Shown here in pieces: positions 1 to 6,767 of a stretch of 38,757 nt of DNA. The notes under the pieces were generated by a model that saw only the letters and a program-made list of their open reading frames with translations, searched no databases and was not told the origin of the DNA. Position 1 is the stretch's first letter, and the number at the start of each line of letters is the position of its first letter. A program made the translations under genes and the position numbers. Source of the stretch: Actinomyces sp. (GTDB taxonomy: Bacteria > Actinomycetota > Actinomycetes > Actinomycetales > Actinomycetaceae); the NCBI GenBank assembly GCA_018375675.1, contig JAHACW010000020.1, positions 1 to 38,757 of the forward strand, given 5' to 3'.

Positions 1-194
1 TGACCGCCGGCGCGAAGGTGACGCTCATCGATTCTTCCGGCGAGGCCGAGCCGCGCACGATTGCCGCGCGCGAGCTGTCGGGCGCGTCGAACATCCTGTT
101 CCGCCGCAATTCCCAGACGGGCCGTATCGAGGCCATCGCCCGCGCGGGAGTCGTGGGCATCGAGCTCAACGACGCGCTGCACGCGTCGAACTGA
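1..194 (+). CDS. C-terminal end of an unidentified protein
   Basis: The reading frame is open from base 3 to a TGA at 192-194 and encodes the last 63 residues of a protein whose start lies outside the window. The visible segment begins T-A-G-A-K-V-T-L-I-D and ends N-D-A-L-H-A-S-N. It has no membrane segment, no cysteine and no motif I recognise. Codon use matches the neighbours (GC-rich third positions). It is followed by a strong inverted-repeat terminator, so it is the last gene of its transcription unit and converges with dapC. I do not assign a function. Confidence 0.6.
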   Translation, partial: TAGAKVTLIDSSGEAEPRTIAARELSGASNILFRRNSQTGRIEAIARAGVVGIELNDALHASN

Positions 195-206
195 GTTTTC
201 TCTACG

Positions 207-259
207 AACAAGGCCGGGGCCGCCCGCGCGCAGTGCGCGTGGGCGGCCCCGGCCTCGTT
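207..259. terminator. Bidirectional terminator between convergent genes
   Basis: A 19-base arm (207-225) pairs with 241-259 with one mismatch, around a 15-base GC-rich loop. Both arms carry the recurrent AGGCCGGGG / CCCCGGCCT core seen throughout this window. It lies between the + strand gene ending at 194 and dapC ending at 274 on the - strand, so it can serve both. Confidence 0.8.
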
Positions 260-273
260 GATTGGCGGATGCC

Positions 274-1419
274 TCAGCGGGCCGTCCAGGCCTCGCGGAT
301 TCGGCTCGCGGCGGCCTGAATACGCTCGTCGGTGGCGGTCAGAGCCACGCGGACGCGCCCGTGGGCTGCCGTGCCGTAGAAGTCGCCGGGGGCCACGAGG
401 ATGCCGAGGTCGGCCAGGCGGTTCACGAGGGCCCACGAGTCGCTCGGGTTCGCGGGGTCCGAGACCCACAGGTACAGGCCTGCCGCCGTGTCGGGATCAA
501 CGTCGAGGCCGGCGTCAGTCAGCGCCTCGAGGAGGAGTGCACGACGCACGGCGTAGACGCTGCGCTGGCGCTCCACGTGCTCGGTGTCGTGCAGAGCGAC
601 CGCCATCGCGTGCTGGACGGGGGCGGGTACCATGAGTCCAGAGTGCTTGCGCACGCTGACGATAGGGGCGACCAGCGCAGGATCGCCGTAGATGAGGGCG
701 CCGCGGTAGCCTGCGAGATTCGACTGCTTGGACAGCGAGTACAGGACGAGGAGTCCGCTCGCATCGCCGTCACACACGTCCGTATCGAGCAGGGAGGGCA
801 CTCCCTCGCTGACGTAGGGCTCCGACCAGGGCAGGGCCGCGTAGCACTCGTCGGAGACAACGACGGCACCGTGGGCGCGCGCCCAGGCGACGACGGCGCG
901 CAGCTCGTCCTTGCTCATGACGTGCCCGTCGGGGTTGCCCGGCGAGTTCAGGTAGACGAGGGTGGCCTCGGGCCAGGCATCGGGCTTCGTCGGGTCCACG
1001 GCGACGGGGGTGGCACCGGCCAGCCGGGCACCGATGTCGTAGGTCGGGTAGGCGACCTCGGGCACGAGGACCGTGTCGCCGGGGCGCACGCCCAGCAGGG
1101 CGGGGATCCAGGCGACGGCCTCCTTCGAGCCGATCGTGGGGATCACGCCGCCGTGTCCGACGTCGACCATGCCCCGGCGCGCACCCCAGGCCAGGATCGC
1201 GTCGCGCACCTCAGCGGTGCCGATCACCGTCGGGTAGCCGTGCGCGTTGGATGCCTCGGCGAGAGCCTCACGGATGAACGCGGGGGTGTCATCGACCGGG
1301 GTTCCGACGCTCAAATCGCACATTCCCCCGGGATGTTCAGTGGCGCGCGCCTTGGCGGGCGCCAGCTGATCCCAGGGGAATTCAGGCAGGTCAAGAGGGC
1401 GGGGAAGGATCGTTGTCAT
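274..1419 (-). CDS. dapC: Succinyldiaminopimelate transaminase DapC
   Basis: A PLP-dependent fold type I aminotransferase of 381 residues, predicted to make N-succinyl-L,L-diaminopimelate from N-succinyl-2-amino-6-ketopimelate in the DAP/lysine pathway feeding peptidoglycan. Visible family marks are S-P-G-N-P-D-G around N161, D190 in VVVSDECY (contact to the PLP ring nitrogen), the Schiff-base lysine K231 in YSLSKQSNLAGYR and R239 for the phosphate/carboxylate. Length is normal. It lies 19 bases after fdxA on the same strand, an arrangement known in actinobacteria such as Mycobacterium (fdxC-dapC). The start has no spaced Shine-Dalgarno, but TAGGGT lies 6 bases before the ATG, so it may also have its own leaderless promoter. 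The DapC assignment over other class I aminotransferases rests on sequence pattern and fdxA context. Confidence 0.9.
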   Translation of the reverse strand: MTTILPRPLDLPEFPWDQLAPAKARATEHPGGMCDLSVGTPVDDTPAFIREALAEASNAHGYPTVIGTAEVRDAILAWGARRGMVDVGHGGVIPTIGSKEAVAWIPALLGVRPGDTVLVPEVAYPTYDIGARLAGATPVAVDPTKPDAWPEATLVYLNSPGNPDGHVMSKDELRAVVAWARAHGAVVVSDECYAALPWSEPYVSEGVPSLLDTDVCDGDASGLLVLYSLSKQSNLAGYRGALIYGDPALVAPIVSVRKHSGLMVPAPVQHAMAVALHDTEHVERQRSVYAVRRALLLEALTDAGLDVDPDTAAGLYLWVSDPANPSDSWALVNRLADLGILVAPGDFYGTAAHGRVRVALTATDERIQAAASRIREAWTAR

Positions 1420-1431
1420 ACCCCTACCCTA
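1420..1431 (-). promoter_or_regulatory. Putative leaderless promoter of dapC (-10 TAGGGT)
   Basis: On the - strand TAGGGT (1431-1426) is followed by exactly six bases and then the dapC ATG. This places the predicted transcription start at or next to the A of the start codon. The same TAGGNT-N6-start arrangement recurs at ychF, ispH, mcrB, merR, eamA and the first ecsC gene. Confidence 0.45.
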
Positions 1432-1438
1432 TCGACTG

Positions 1439-1780
1439 TCAGAGGTTTTCGGCCTTCCATTCCTCATTCTGAGGCGGCAGCGCGGCGATCATCGGATCGT
1501 CGAAGTCCTGGACGCCGGTCTTCTGGGCGCCGCCGGGGCTGCCCAGGTCGTTGAAGAAGTCGACGTTGGCGCGCAGGTAGTCGGACCACTCGGAGGGCAG
1601 GTCGTCCTCGTAGAAGATGGCCTCGGTCGGGCACACGGGCTCACACGCACCGCAGTCCACGCACTCCTCGGGGTGGATGTAGAGCGAGCGGGCGCCTTCG
1701 TAGATGCAGTCGACGGGGCACTCGTCCACGCATGCGCGATCCTTGACGTCCACGCAGGGCTGCGCGATGACGTAGGTCAT
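1439..1780 (-). CDS. fdxA: 7Fe-8S ferredoxin FdxA
   Basis: A 113-residue bacterial-type ferredoxin carrying one [3Fe-4S] and one [4Fe-4S] cluster, a soluble low-potential electron carrier. Cysteines are at 9, 17, 21, 25, 40, 43, 46 and 50. By comparison with Azotobacter ferredoxin I, C9/C17/C50 would hold the 3Fe cluster and C21/C40/C43/C46 the 4Fe cluster. The acidic C-terminal extension (residues 57-113) is typical of the actinobacterial FdxA group. The ATG at 1780 is preceded by a clear AGGAGGAAC ribosome binding site. It is transcribed towards dapC and divergently from the small gene at 1833. The redox partner cannot be told from this locus. Confidence 0.95.
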   Translation of the reverse strand: MTYVIAQPCVDVKDRACVDECPVDCIYEGARSLYIHPEECVDCGACEPVCPTEAIFYEDDLPSEWSDYLRANVDFFNDLGSPGGAQKTGVQDFDDPMIAALPPQNEEWKAENL

Positions 1781-1816
1781 GAGACGTTCCTCCTGGTCAG
1801 TTCTAAAGACTCGTTG

Positions 1817-1832
1817 ATTCTATTATTCACGT
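1817..1832. promoter_or_regulatory. Overlapping divergent promoters of fdxA and the 1833 gene
   Basis: TATTAT at 1821-1826 on the + strand is followed by six bases and the ATG at 1833, a leaderless arrangement. On the - strand TAGAAT (1822-1817) can serve as the -10 of fdxA, which has a normal leader with a ribosome binding site. The two boxes overlap by two bases, so the polymerase can probably occupy only one at a time. Confidence 0.45.
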
Positions 1833-2159
1833 ATGAGTAGCCCCGAGTCACCCCGCGTCCCCGACAGCGCTGCGAGCGGCGAGAATACGCCGATTCAGCA
1901 CACCGAGACCGAAGGGGCGCGCGAGGAAATTTCCACACGCGCGCCTGGCGCAATTCCCCAGCTGCCGTGGATGAGCTTCGCGGTCGGCGAGAGGATCGTC
2001 ATCCGCTACCGTCTGGCAGACGGACTGCACGACGCCCTGGGAGAGGCGCTCGAGGTGGCCCCCACGCACGTCACGGTTGCGACGAGGCGTGGGCCGGTTC
2101 GCGTGGATGCCCGCACGATGGTGACGGGCAAGCGTGTACCTCCCCCGCCCGTCATCTAG
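1833..2159 (+). CDS. Small protein with SH3-like domain (Rv0428c-type N-terminal domain)
   Basis: A 108-residue protein. Residues 1-45 are low in complexity, rich in S/P/E and probably disordered. Residues 49-100 run V-G-E-R-I-V-I-R-Y-R-L then L-G-E-A-L-E-V and V-R-V-D-A-R-T-M-V-T-G-K-R-V-P-P-P-P. This resembles the small SH3-like beta-barrel found in front of the GNAT domain in some actinobacterial acetyltransferases (Rv0428c-like). Here the barrel stands alone, with no acetyltransferase part following. It starts leaderless from TATTAT and converges with typA. The function is unknown; a partner-binding or small regulatory role is inference. Domain recognition is by pattern only. Confidence 0.65.
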   Translation: MSSPESPRVPDSAASGENTPIQHTETEGAREEISTRAPGAIPQLPWMSFAVGERIVIRYRLADGLHDALGEALEVAPTHVTVATRRGPVRVDARTMVTGKRVPPPPVI

Positions 2160-2170
2160 CGAGCGGGGGA
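2141..2170. terminator. Short bidirectional terminator, 1833 gene / typA
   Basis: TCCCCCGC (2141-2148) pairs with GCGGGGGA (2163-2170) around a 14-base loop that contains the stop codon of the + strand gene. Its position between convergent stops supports a shared terminator. There is no long T-tract. Confidence 0.5.
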
Positions 2171-2182
2171 AGCAAGCGCTGT

Positions 2183-4102
2183 TCAGCGGTTGGCGCGGCG
2201 CTCGCGAGCGGCGATCTTGAAGCGCTCCTGGGCGTCCAGGACGACCTTGCGCACGCGCACGGCCTCGGGCGTCACCTCGACGCACTCGTCGTTAGCCGCG
2301 AACTCGAGAGACTCCTCGAGGGTCAGCTTGCGCGAGGGAGTCAGCGACTCGTACACGTCGGCGGTCGCACTACGCGTGTTCGTCTGCTTCTTCTCGCGGC
2401 AGATGTTCACATCCATGTCCTCACCGCGCGGGTTTTCACCCACGACCTGGCCCTCGTAGACCTCGGAAGACGGCTCGACGATGAAGGAGCCGCGCTCCTG
2501 CAGGTTCGTCATCGCGTACGGGGTGGCCTGGCCAGCACGGTCAGCGACGAGGGAGCCGGTGAGGCGCTGCTCGATAGAGCCCTGCCAGGGGGCGTAGCCC
2601 TCGGAGATGGACGAGGCGATGCCGGTACCGCGCGTTTCGGTGAGGAAGCGCGTGCGGAAGCCGATGAGGCCTCGGGCGGGGACCACGAACTCGAGGCGGA
2701 TCCAGCCCGAACCGTGGTTCGCCATGGTCTCCATGCGGCCCTTGCGGGCGGCCATGAGCTGCGTGACGGCGCCGAGGTACTCCTCGGGGATGTCGATCGT
2801 CATGCGCTCCATGGGCTCGCTGAGGACGCCGTCGATCTCCTTGGTGACGACCTGCGGCTTGCCGACGGTGAGCTCGAAGCCCTCACGGCGCATCTGTTCC
2901 ACCAGGATCGCCAGAGCGAGCTCGCCACGGCCCTGGACCTCCCAAGCGTCGGGGCGCTCGGTGGGCAGAACCTTCAGGGACACGTTGCCAATGAGCTCAC
3001 GGTCGAGGCGGTCCTTAACCTGGCGGGCCGTGACCTTGGCGCCCTTGACGCGGCCGGCCATGGGCGAGGTGTTGATACCGATGGTCATGGAGATGGCCGG
3101 GTCGTCCACGGTGATGAGCGGGAGGGGACGCGGGTCCTCGAGGTCGACGAGGGACTCGCCGATCATGATGTCTTCGATGCCGGCGACGGCGACGATATCG
3201 CCGGGGGCGGCCGAGTCGGTGGACACGCGCTCGAGGCCCTCCGTGGCCAGCAGCTCGGAGATGTGGACGCGCTGGATGGTGCCGTCGTGGCGTGCCAGGC
3301 CCACGTCAGCACCCTTCTTCAGGGTGCCGTTGTGGATGCGCAGCAGGGCGAGACGGCCCAGGAAGGGCGAGGCATCCAGGTTGGTAACGTGGGCCTGCAG
3401 CGGCATGTCCTCGTCGTAGGTGGGGCCCGGGATACGGTTCAGGATGGTCTCGAACAGGGGCTCGAGGTTCTCGGTGGGCAGCTGGCCGTCACCGGGGTTT
3501 TCCAGCGAGCACTTGCCGGCCTTAGCGGAGGCGTAGACGACGGGGACGTCCATGAGGGAGTCCACGTCGATATCGATGCCTTCGTTCATAAGGTCCTCGC
3601 CCAGCGACAGGAGCAGGTCGGTCGTCTCGGAGACGACCTCCTCGATACGCGAGTCGGGGCGGTCGACCTTGTTGACGACGACGATGACGGGCAGGTGGGC
3701 CTGGAGGGCCTTGCGCAGCACGAAGCGGGTCTGCGGGAGCGGGCCCTCGGAGGCGTCGACCATGAGGACGACACCGTCGACCATCGACAGGCCTCGCTCA
3801 ACCTCGCCGCCGAAGTCGGCGTGGCCGGGGGTGTCGATAACGTTGATGATGACGCCATCCTCAAGGCCCAGGGCCTGAGCGGCGGGGCCGGTGTAGTGGA
3901 CGGCGGTGTTCTTGGCGAGAATGGTGATGCCCTTCTCGCGCTCGAGATCGCCGGAGTCCATGACGCGCTCGCCGGTCTTTTCGACCGTGTCGCGCTCGGA
4001 GAACGCTCCGGACTGCCAGAGCATTGCGTCAACCAGCGTGGTCTTGCCATGATCGACGTGCGCGACGATGGCGACATTTCGCAGGTCGGGACGCGTGGAC
4101 AT
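2183..4102 (-). CDS. typA: Translational GTPase TypA/BipA
   Basis: A 639-residue ribosome-binding GTPase related to EF-G/LepA that acts in ribosome assembly and stress adaptation. The G1 motif AHVDHGKTT is at residues 14-22, followed by the switch II region DTPGHADFGGEVER and the NKVD motif. Beyond the G domain are the OB-like domain II and the two EF-G-like domains. The C-terminal domain typical of TypA contains G-S-G-W-I-R-L-E-F-V-V-P-A-R-G-L-I-G-F. I take the ATG at 4102, preceded by GAGGAG at good distance, because the conserved N-terminus (RPDLRNVAIVAHVD) begins right after it. The frame stays open for another 237 codons upstream, but that part runs through the neighbouring intergenic region and the antisense of the mutarotase gene and has no family resemblance. 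Lysine and arginine at the C-terminus (RRANR) are usual. Confidence 0.97.
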   Translation of the reverse strand: MSTRPDLRNVAIVAHVDHGKTTLVDAMLWQSGAFSERDTVEKTGERVMDSGDLEREKGITILAKNTAVHYTGPAAQALGLEDGVIINVIDTPGHADFGGEVERGLSMVDGVVLMVDASEGPLPQTRFVLRKALQAHLPVIVVVNKVDRPDSRIEEVVSETTDLLLSLGEDLMNEGIDIDVDSLMDVPVVYASAKAGKCSLENPGDGQLPTENLEPLFETILNRIPGPTYDEDMPLQAHVTNLDASPFLGRLALLRIHNGTLKKGADVGLARHDGTIQRVHISELLATEGLERVSTDSAAPGDIVAVAGIEDIMIGESLVDLEDPRPLPLITVDDPAISMTIGINTSPMAGRVKGAKVTARQVKDRLDRELIGNVSLKVLPTERPDAWEVQGRGELALAILVEQMRREGFELTVGKPQVVTKEIDGVLSEPMERMTIDIPEEYLGAVTQLMAARKGRMETMANHGSGWIRLEFVVPARGLIGFRTRFLTETRGTGIASSISEGYAPWQGSIEQRLTGSLVADRAGQATPYAMTNLQERGSFIVEPSSEVYEGQVVGENPRGEDMDVNICREKKQTNTRSATADVYESLTPSRKLTLEESLEFAANDECVEVTPEAVRVRKVVLDAQERFKIAARERRANR

Positions 4103-4303
4103 ATGTGGACTCCTCAAATGTGGATACAGATTTATGCGTGTGAGGGGGCGAAGACGCCGCAGACACGACCGGTTCGAACCGATTTCACGCACATACGTCT
4201 CCAAGAATATCGGCTGAACAAGGGCCAACGCGATCCCCATGTTGCGAATTCCACCACGTCGTGGACACCTGGCGGAGATCTGAGGGCCCATCGGCCGGTC
4301 TAT

Positions 4304-4339
4304 TTGCTCGTTCACAAGCAATGGCGTTAACTGGCTTGT
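4304..4339 (+). promoter_or_regulatory. Putative promoter and palindromic operator of the mutarotase gene
   Basis: TTGCTC (4304-4309) and TTAACT (4327-4332) are separated by 17 bases, and the latter lies 7 bases before the ATG at 4340, with no ribosome binding site in between. The -35 side is covered by an 18-base near-palindrome, 4304-4321 (TTGCTCGT / ACAAGCAA, one mismatch), suitable for a dimeric repressor. This is inferred from sequence pattern only. Confidence 0.35.
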
Positions 4340-5194
4340 ATGACTGACATCGCCACGCTCAGCGCGGAAGTTTCCACGGCCTCGACCCTTGTCACCCCCT
4401 TCGGCGCTCACCTGCTGTCGTGGCGTCCCACGGGCCACCCGGACGTCCTGTGGCTGTCCTCCCGCGCGGTGCTCGACGGCACGAAGGCGATCCGCGGGGG
4501 CATCCCCCTGTGCCTGCCCTGGTTCGGCAGCCCCACCGATTCCCCGACGAGGCCCGGCCAGGGAGCGGGCGCCCACGGTTTCGCCCGCACGAGCCCCTGG
4601 ACGCTGCTGGGAAGCACCCAGCCCGCGAACGACGCGCCGGCCTCGTTCTCCTTCGAACTGCATCACACGGGCGAGACCTCTGCCCTCTATCCGCATTCCT
4701 TCTGCGCGCGTCTGGACATCACCGCCGGTGCTGAGCTGAACGTGACCCTGACCCTCACCAACGAGGACGACCACCCCTTCGCTATCGAGGCCGCACTGCA
4801 CACCTACCTGCACGTCGGCGACGTCAAGGACGTGACGGTAGAAGGCCTGGACGGGGAGCGCTACTACGACAAGGTCCGCGAGCGCTACGCCACCCAGACC
4901 GGCGACGTGACTTTTATCGGCCCAACGGACCGCGTCTACACGTCCACCCAGCAGGTCCAGGTCGTCGACCCGAAGCTGGGCCGACGCATCATCGTGGATA
5001 AGAACGGTTCAGGCTCGACGATCGTGTGGAACCCCTGGTCGCAGGGCGCGGCCACGATGAGCGACATCGGCGAGGGCGAGTGGCAGAACTTCGTGTGCGT
5101 GGAAACCGCGGCGGTGCGCGAGCGGGCGCTAACGCTGTGGCCGGGGCACCCCCACATCATGACGCAGACCCTTGCCGTGGAAACGCTGGACTGA
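4340..5194 (+). CDS. D-hexose-6-phosphate mutarotase (YeaD-like)
   Basis: A 284-residue aldose 1-epimerase-fold protein of the YeaD/YMR099C group, which interconverts the alpha and beta anomers of glucose 6-phosphate and related sugar phosphates in the cytoplasm. Visible marks are T-P-F-G-A-H-L-L-S-W near residue 20, I-R-G-G-I-P-L-C-L-P-W-F-G near 56 and GAHGFAR, which supplies a phosphate-contacting Arg. Others are the His in AALHTYLHVGDV and the late Glu in FVCVETAAV. Together these match the family's sugar-binding and general acid/base residues. There is no signal peptide. It is 47 bases upstream of the acyltransferase on the same strand but with no obvious functional link. The start is set by the conserved N-terminal beta-strand; no Shine-Dalgarno precedes it. 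Confidence 0.9.
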   Translation: MTDIATLSAEVSTASTLVTPFGAHLLSWRPTGHPDVLWLSSRAVLDGTKAIRGGIPLCLPWFGSPTDSPTRPGQGAGAHGFARTSPWTLLGSTQPANDAPASFSFELHHTGETSALYPHSFCARLDITAGAELNVTLTLTNEDDHPFAIEAALHTYLHVGDVKDVTVEGLDGERYYDKVRERYATQTGDVTFIGPTDRVYTSTQQVQVVDPKLGRRIIVDKNGSGSTIVWNPWSQGAATMSDIGEGEWQNFVCVETAAVRERALTLWPGHPHIMTQTLAVETLD

Positions 5195-5241
5195 CCAACC
5201 CGCGAGTAGGATTGGCTCCAGCTACGACCAGAAAGGCCCTC

Positions 5242-5820
5242 ATGGCTCTCACTTCCGCGATCGCGTCCGCGTACCTGTCCGTTTCCCGCTGGAAGCTGTC
5301 CACGCAGCCCCTGCCGGACAAGGTGATCGTCATCGGCGCCCCGCACACCTCGAATTGGGACGGCATCTTCATGGCGATTTCCATGTGGAAGTCCGGGCAC
5401 ACCTTCTCGTTCCTCGTGAAGGATTCTGTCGTCAAGGCCCCGGTGCTCGGTTGGTTCGTGAAAAAGATTGGTGCGGTCGCCGTCGAGCGCAGCGCCGCGC
5501 ATGGCCTGGTCGAGCAGGTTGCCCAGCGCATCCGCGAGGCAGACACCTTCACGCTGTGCATCACACCGAAGGGCACACGCTCGCCTCGCGATTTCTGGAA
5601 GTCCGGCTTCTACCGCATCGCGATGGAGGCTGGCGTGCCGATCCAGCTGGGCTTCATCGACCGCAACACCCGCACGTTCGGCTGGGGCCCGACGTACCAG
5701 CTGACGGGCGACGTGCGCGCCGACATGGAGGTCATCCGCGCGTTTTACGCCGACAAGGTGGGTATTCGCCCCGAGAAGACGTCTGTGCCGCGGCTGCGTG
5801 CTGAGGACGAGGCCGAATGA
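5242..5820 (+). CDS. PlsC-type 1-acylglycerol-3-phosphate acyltransferase family protein
   Basis: A compact 192-residue glycerolipid acyltransferase, expected to transfer acyl groups to a lysophospholipid or related acceptor at the inner face of the membrane. The catalytic HX4D motif is HTSNWD in I-G-A-P-H-T-S-N-W-D-G. The acceptor motif appears as TPKGTRS (usual form PEGTRS), followed by W-K-S-G-F-Y-R-I-A and a later V-P-I-Q-L-G-F-I-D. No long membrane segment is evident. The ATG at 5242 has a GAAAGG site 7 bases upstream. It is preferred over an earlier in-frame ATG at 5026 that would lie inside the mutarotase gene. The last four bases (ATGA) overlap the start of the next gene, so the two are translationally coupled. 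The exact acceptor is unknown. Confidence 0.85.
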   Translation: MALTSAIASAYLSVSRWKLSTQPLPDKVIVIGAPHTSNWDGIFMAISMWKSGHTFSFLVKDSVVKAPVLGWFVKKIGAVAVERSAAHGLVEQVAQRIREADTFTLCITPKGTRSPRDFWKSGFYRIAMEAGVPIQLGFIDRNTRTFGWGPTYQLTGDVRADMEVIRAFYADKVGIRPEKTSVPRLRAEDEAE

Positions 5821-6707
5821 GGTTCGCGCGAGCACTGCTCGGTACCGCTGGGGCTCTCGCCCTGACGGCGGGTGGTGCTGCGGCGTATGCGGACGAGCCG
5901 ACGCAGATTCGCCTCGCCGAGGTGTACGAGATGACGCCGGGCGTGAGCGCGACCCATGAGGTGACCCTGTCGACGGATCACGCTTTGATCGGTGAGCAGT
6001 GCCAGTCAATGGGCACGGCCGCGCAGGCGACTTCTTCGCTGCTGGTCGATGTAAACGGGGTCATGGGATGCCGTTTCACCTGGGATCTCGAGGACGCGGG
6101 CGCCGAGGTCGTCTCGGTTGACGACGGCGGAGTTTTCCACTTCGAGTCGACGTCGGCCCGACTGCTGGAGGGCTTTTCCTCGCCCGAGGCATCGGCTTCG
6201 ATCGAGTCGGTGACCCTCATTGCTCACGATTCAGTCGTCGTTGAGTCCTCTGACGGCGGGGAGATTTCGGTTCCTTCGTCGTCCACGAAGAACGACGCGA
6301 GCACGGTCGTGTGGCACGGCGTGACGGACAACGTGAGTGCGTCGGGCTCGGTTGCGCCGGGGGCCTCCGCGCCAACGCCATCAACGTCCCCGGCTTCGAG
6401 TGCTACCTCGGCACCTTCCTCTGAGCAGCGAGGCGGTAGCTCGGTCGCGCGTTCTTTGATGCCCGTCCTCGCAGTGACTGGGTCGGTGTTGGCTCTGGTG
6501 GTCATCGGAGCGCTCGTGCGTGGCCGCGCCGCGTCGCAGCGGCAAGCAGCAGACGCTCAGTTCGATCGCGATGCCTCGCTGAAGAATGCGCGCCGCGCTC
6601 AGGCAGGTGCGCGGAAGACCTCCGCACTCCCCTACGCGCGCAGCACAGCCGCCTCGAAGGGTTCCGAGACCCCCTCGGACGAGGAGCGTTTCGCTCCTCC
6701 CGAGTGA
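5817..6707 (+). CDS. Secreted, C-terminally membrane-anchored protein, LppM-like ectodomain
   Basis: A 296-residue exported protein. Residues 1-25 form a signal peptide (MRFARALLG... ending AAAYA). Residues 26-155 form a beta-rich extracytoplasmic domain with two cysteines, C62 and C85. Residues 180-205 are a Ser/Pro/Ala-rich stretch, residues 214-235 a single membrane helix, and the rest a basic, charged cytoplasmic tail. The layout and both cysteine positions are identical to those of the 857-residue protein at 11181, so the two are paralogues. The ectodomain pattern (strand, DG-type turn, Cys, Cys-x-x-x-F/L, then FxxExTxAR) is reminiscent of the actinobacterial LppM-type domain, but it lacks the lipobox Cys. 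Coupled by ATGA to the acyltransferase. Function unknown; the lipid-handling neighbour is only suggestive. Confidence 0.75.
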   Translation: MRFARALLGTAGALALTAGGAAAYADEPTQIRLAEVYEMTPGVSATHEVTLSTDHALIGEQCQSMGTAAQATSSLLVDVNGVMGCRFTWDLEDAGAEVVSVDDGGVFHFESTSARLLEGFSSPEASASIESVTLIAHDSVVVESSDGGEISVPSSSTKNDASTVVWHGVTDNVSASGSVAPGASAPTPSTSPASSATSAPSSEQRGGSSVARSLMPVLAVTGSVLALVVIGALVRGRAASQRQAADAQFDRDASLKNARRAQAGARKTSALPYARSTAASKGSETPSDEERFAPPE

Positions 6708-6728
6708 CCTCATTCGTCTGCGACAACG

Positions 6729-6763
6729 ACGTGCCCCGGCCTCCTCACGAGGCCGGGGCACGT
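6729..6763. terminator. Bidirectional terminator built from the GAGGCCGGGG motif
   Basis: ACGTGCCCCGGCCTC (6729-6743) is an exact reverse complement of 6749-6763, giving a 15-bp perfect stem with a 5-base loop followed by TTCGTT. It lies between the convergent genes ending at 6707 (+) and 6768 (-). Confidence 0.85.
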
Positions 6764-6767
6764 TTCG

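Noticed and set aside
1967..4330. Long open frame on the + strand across typA
   Set aside because: It is the antisense of typA. The translation is rich in V/D/G/H without conserved motifs, while the - strand encodes an intact TypA.
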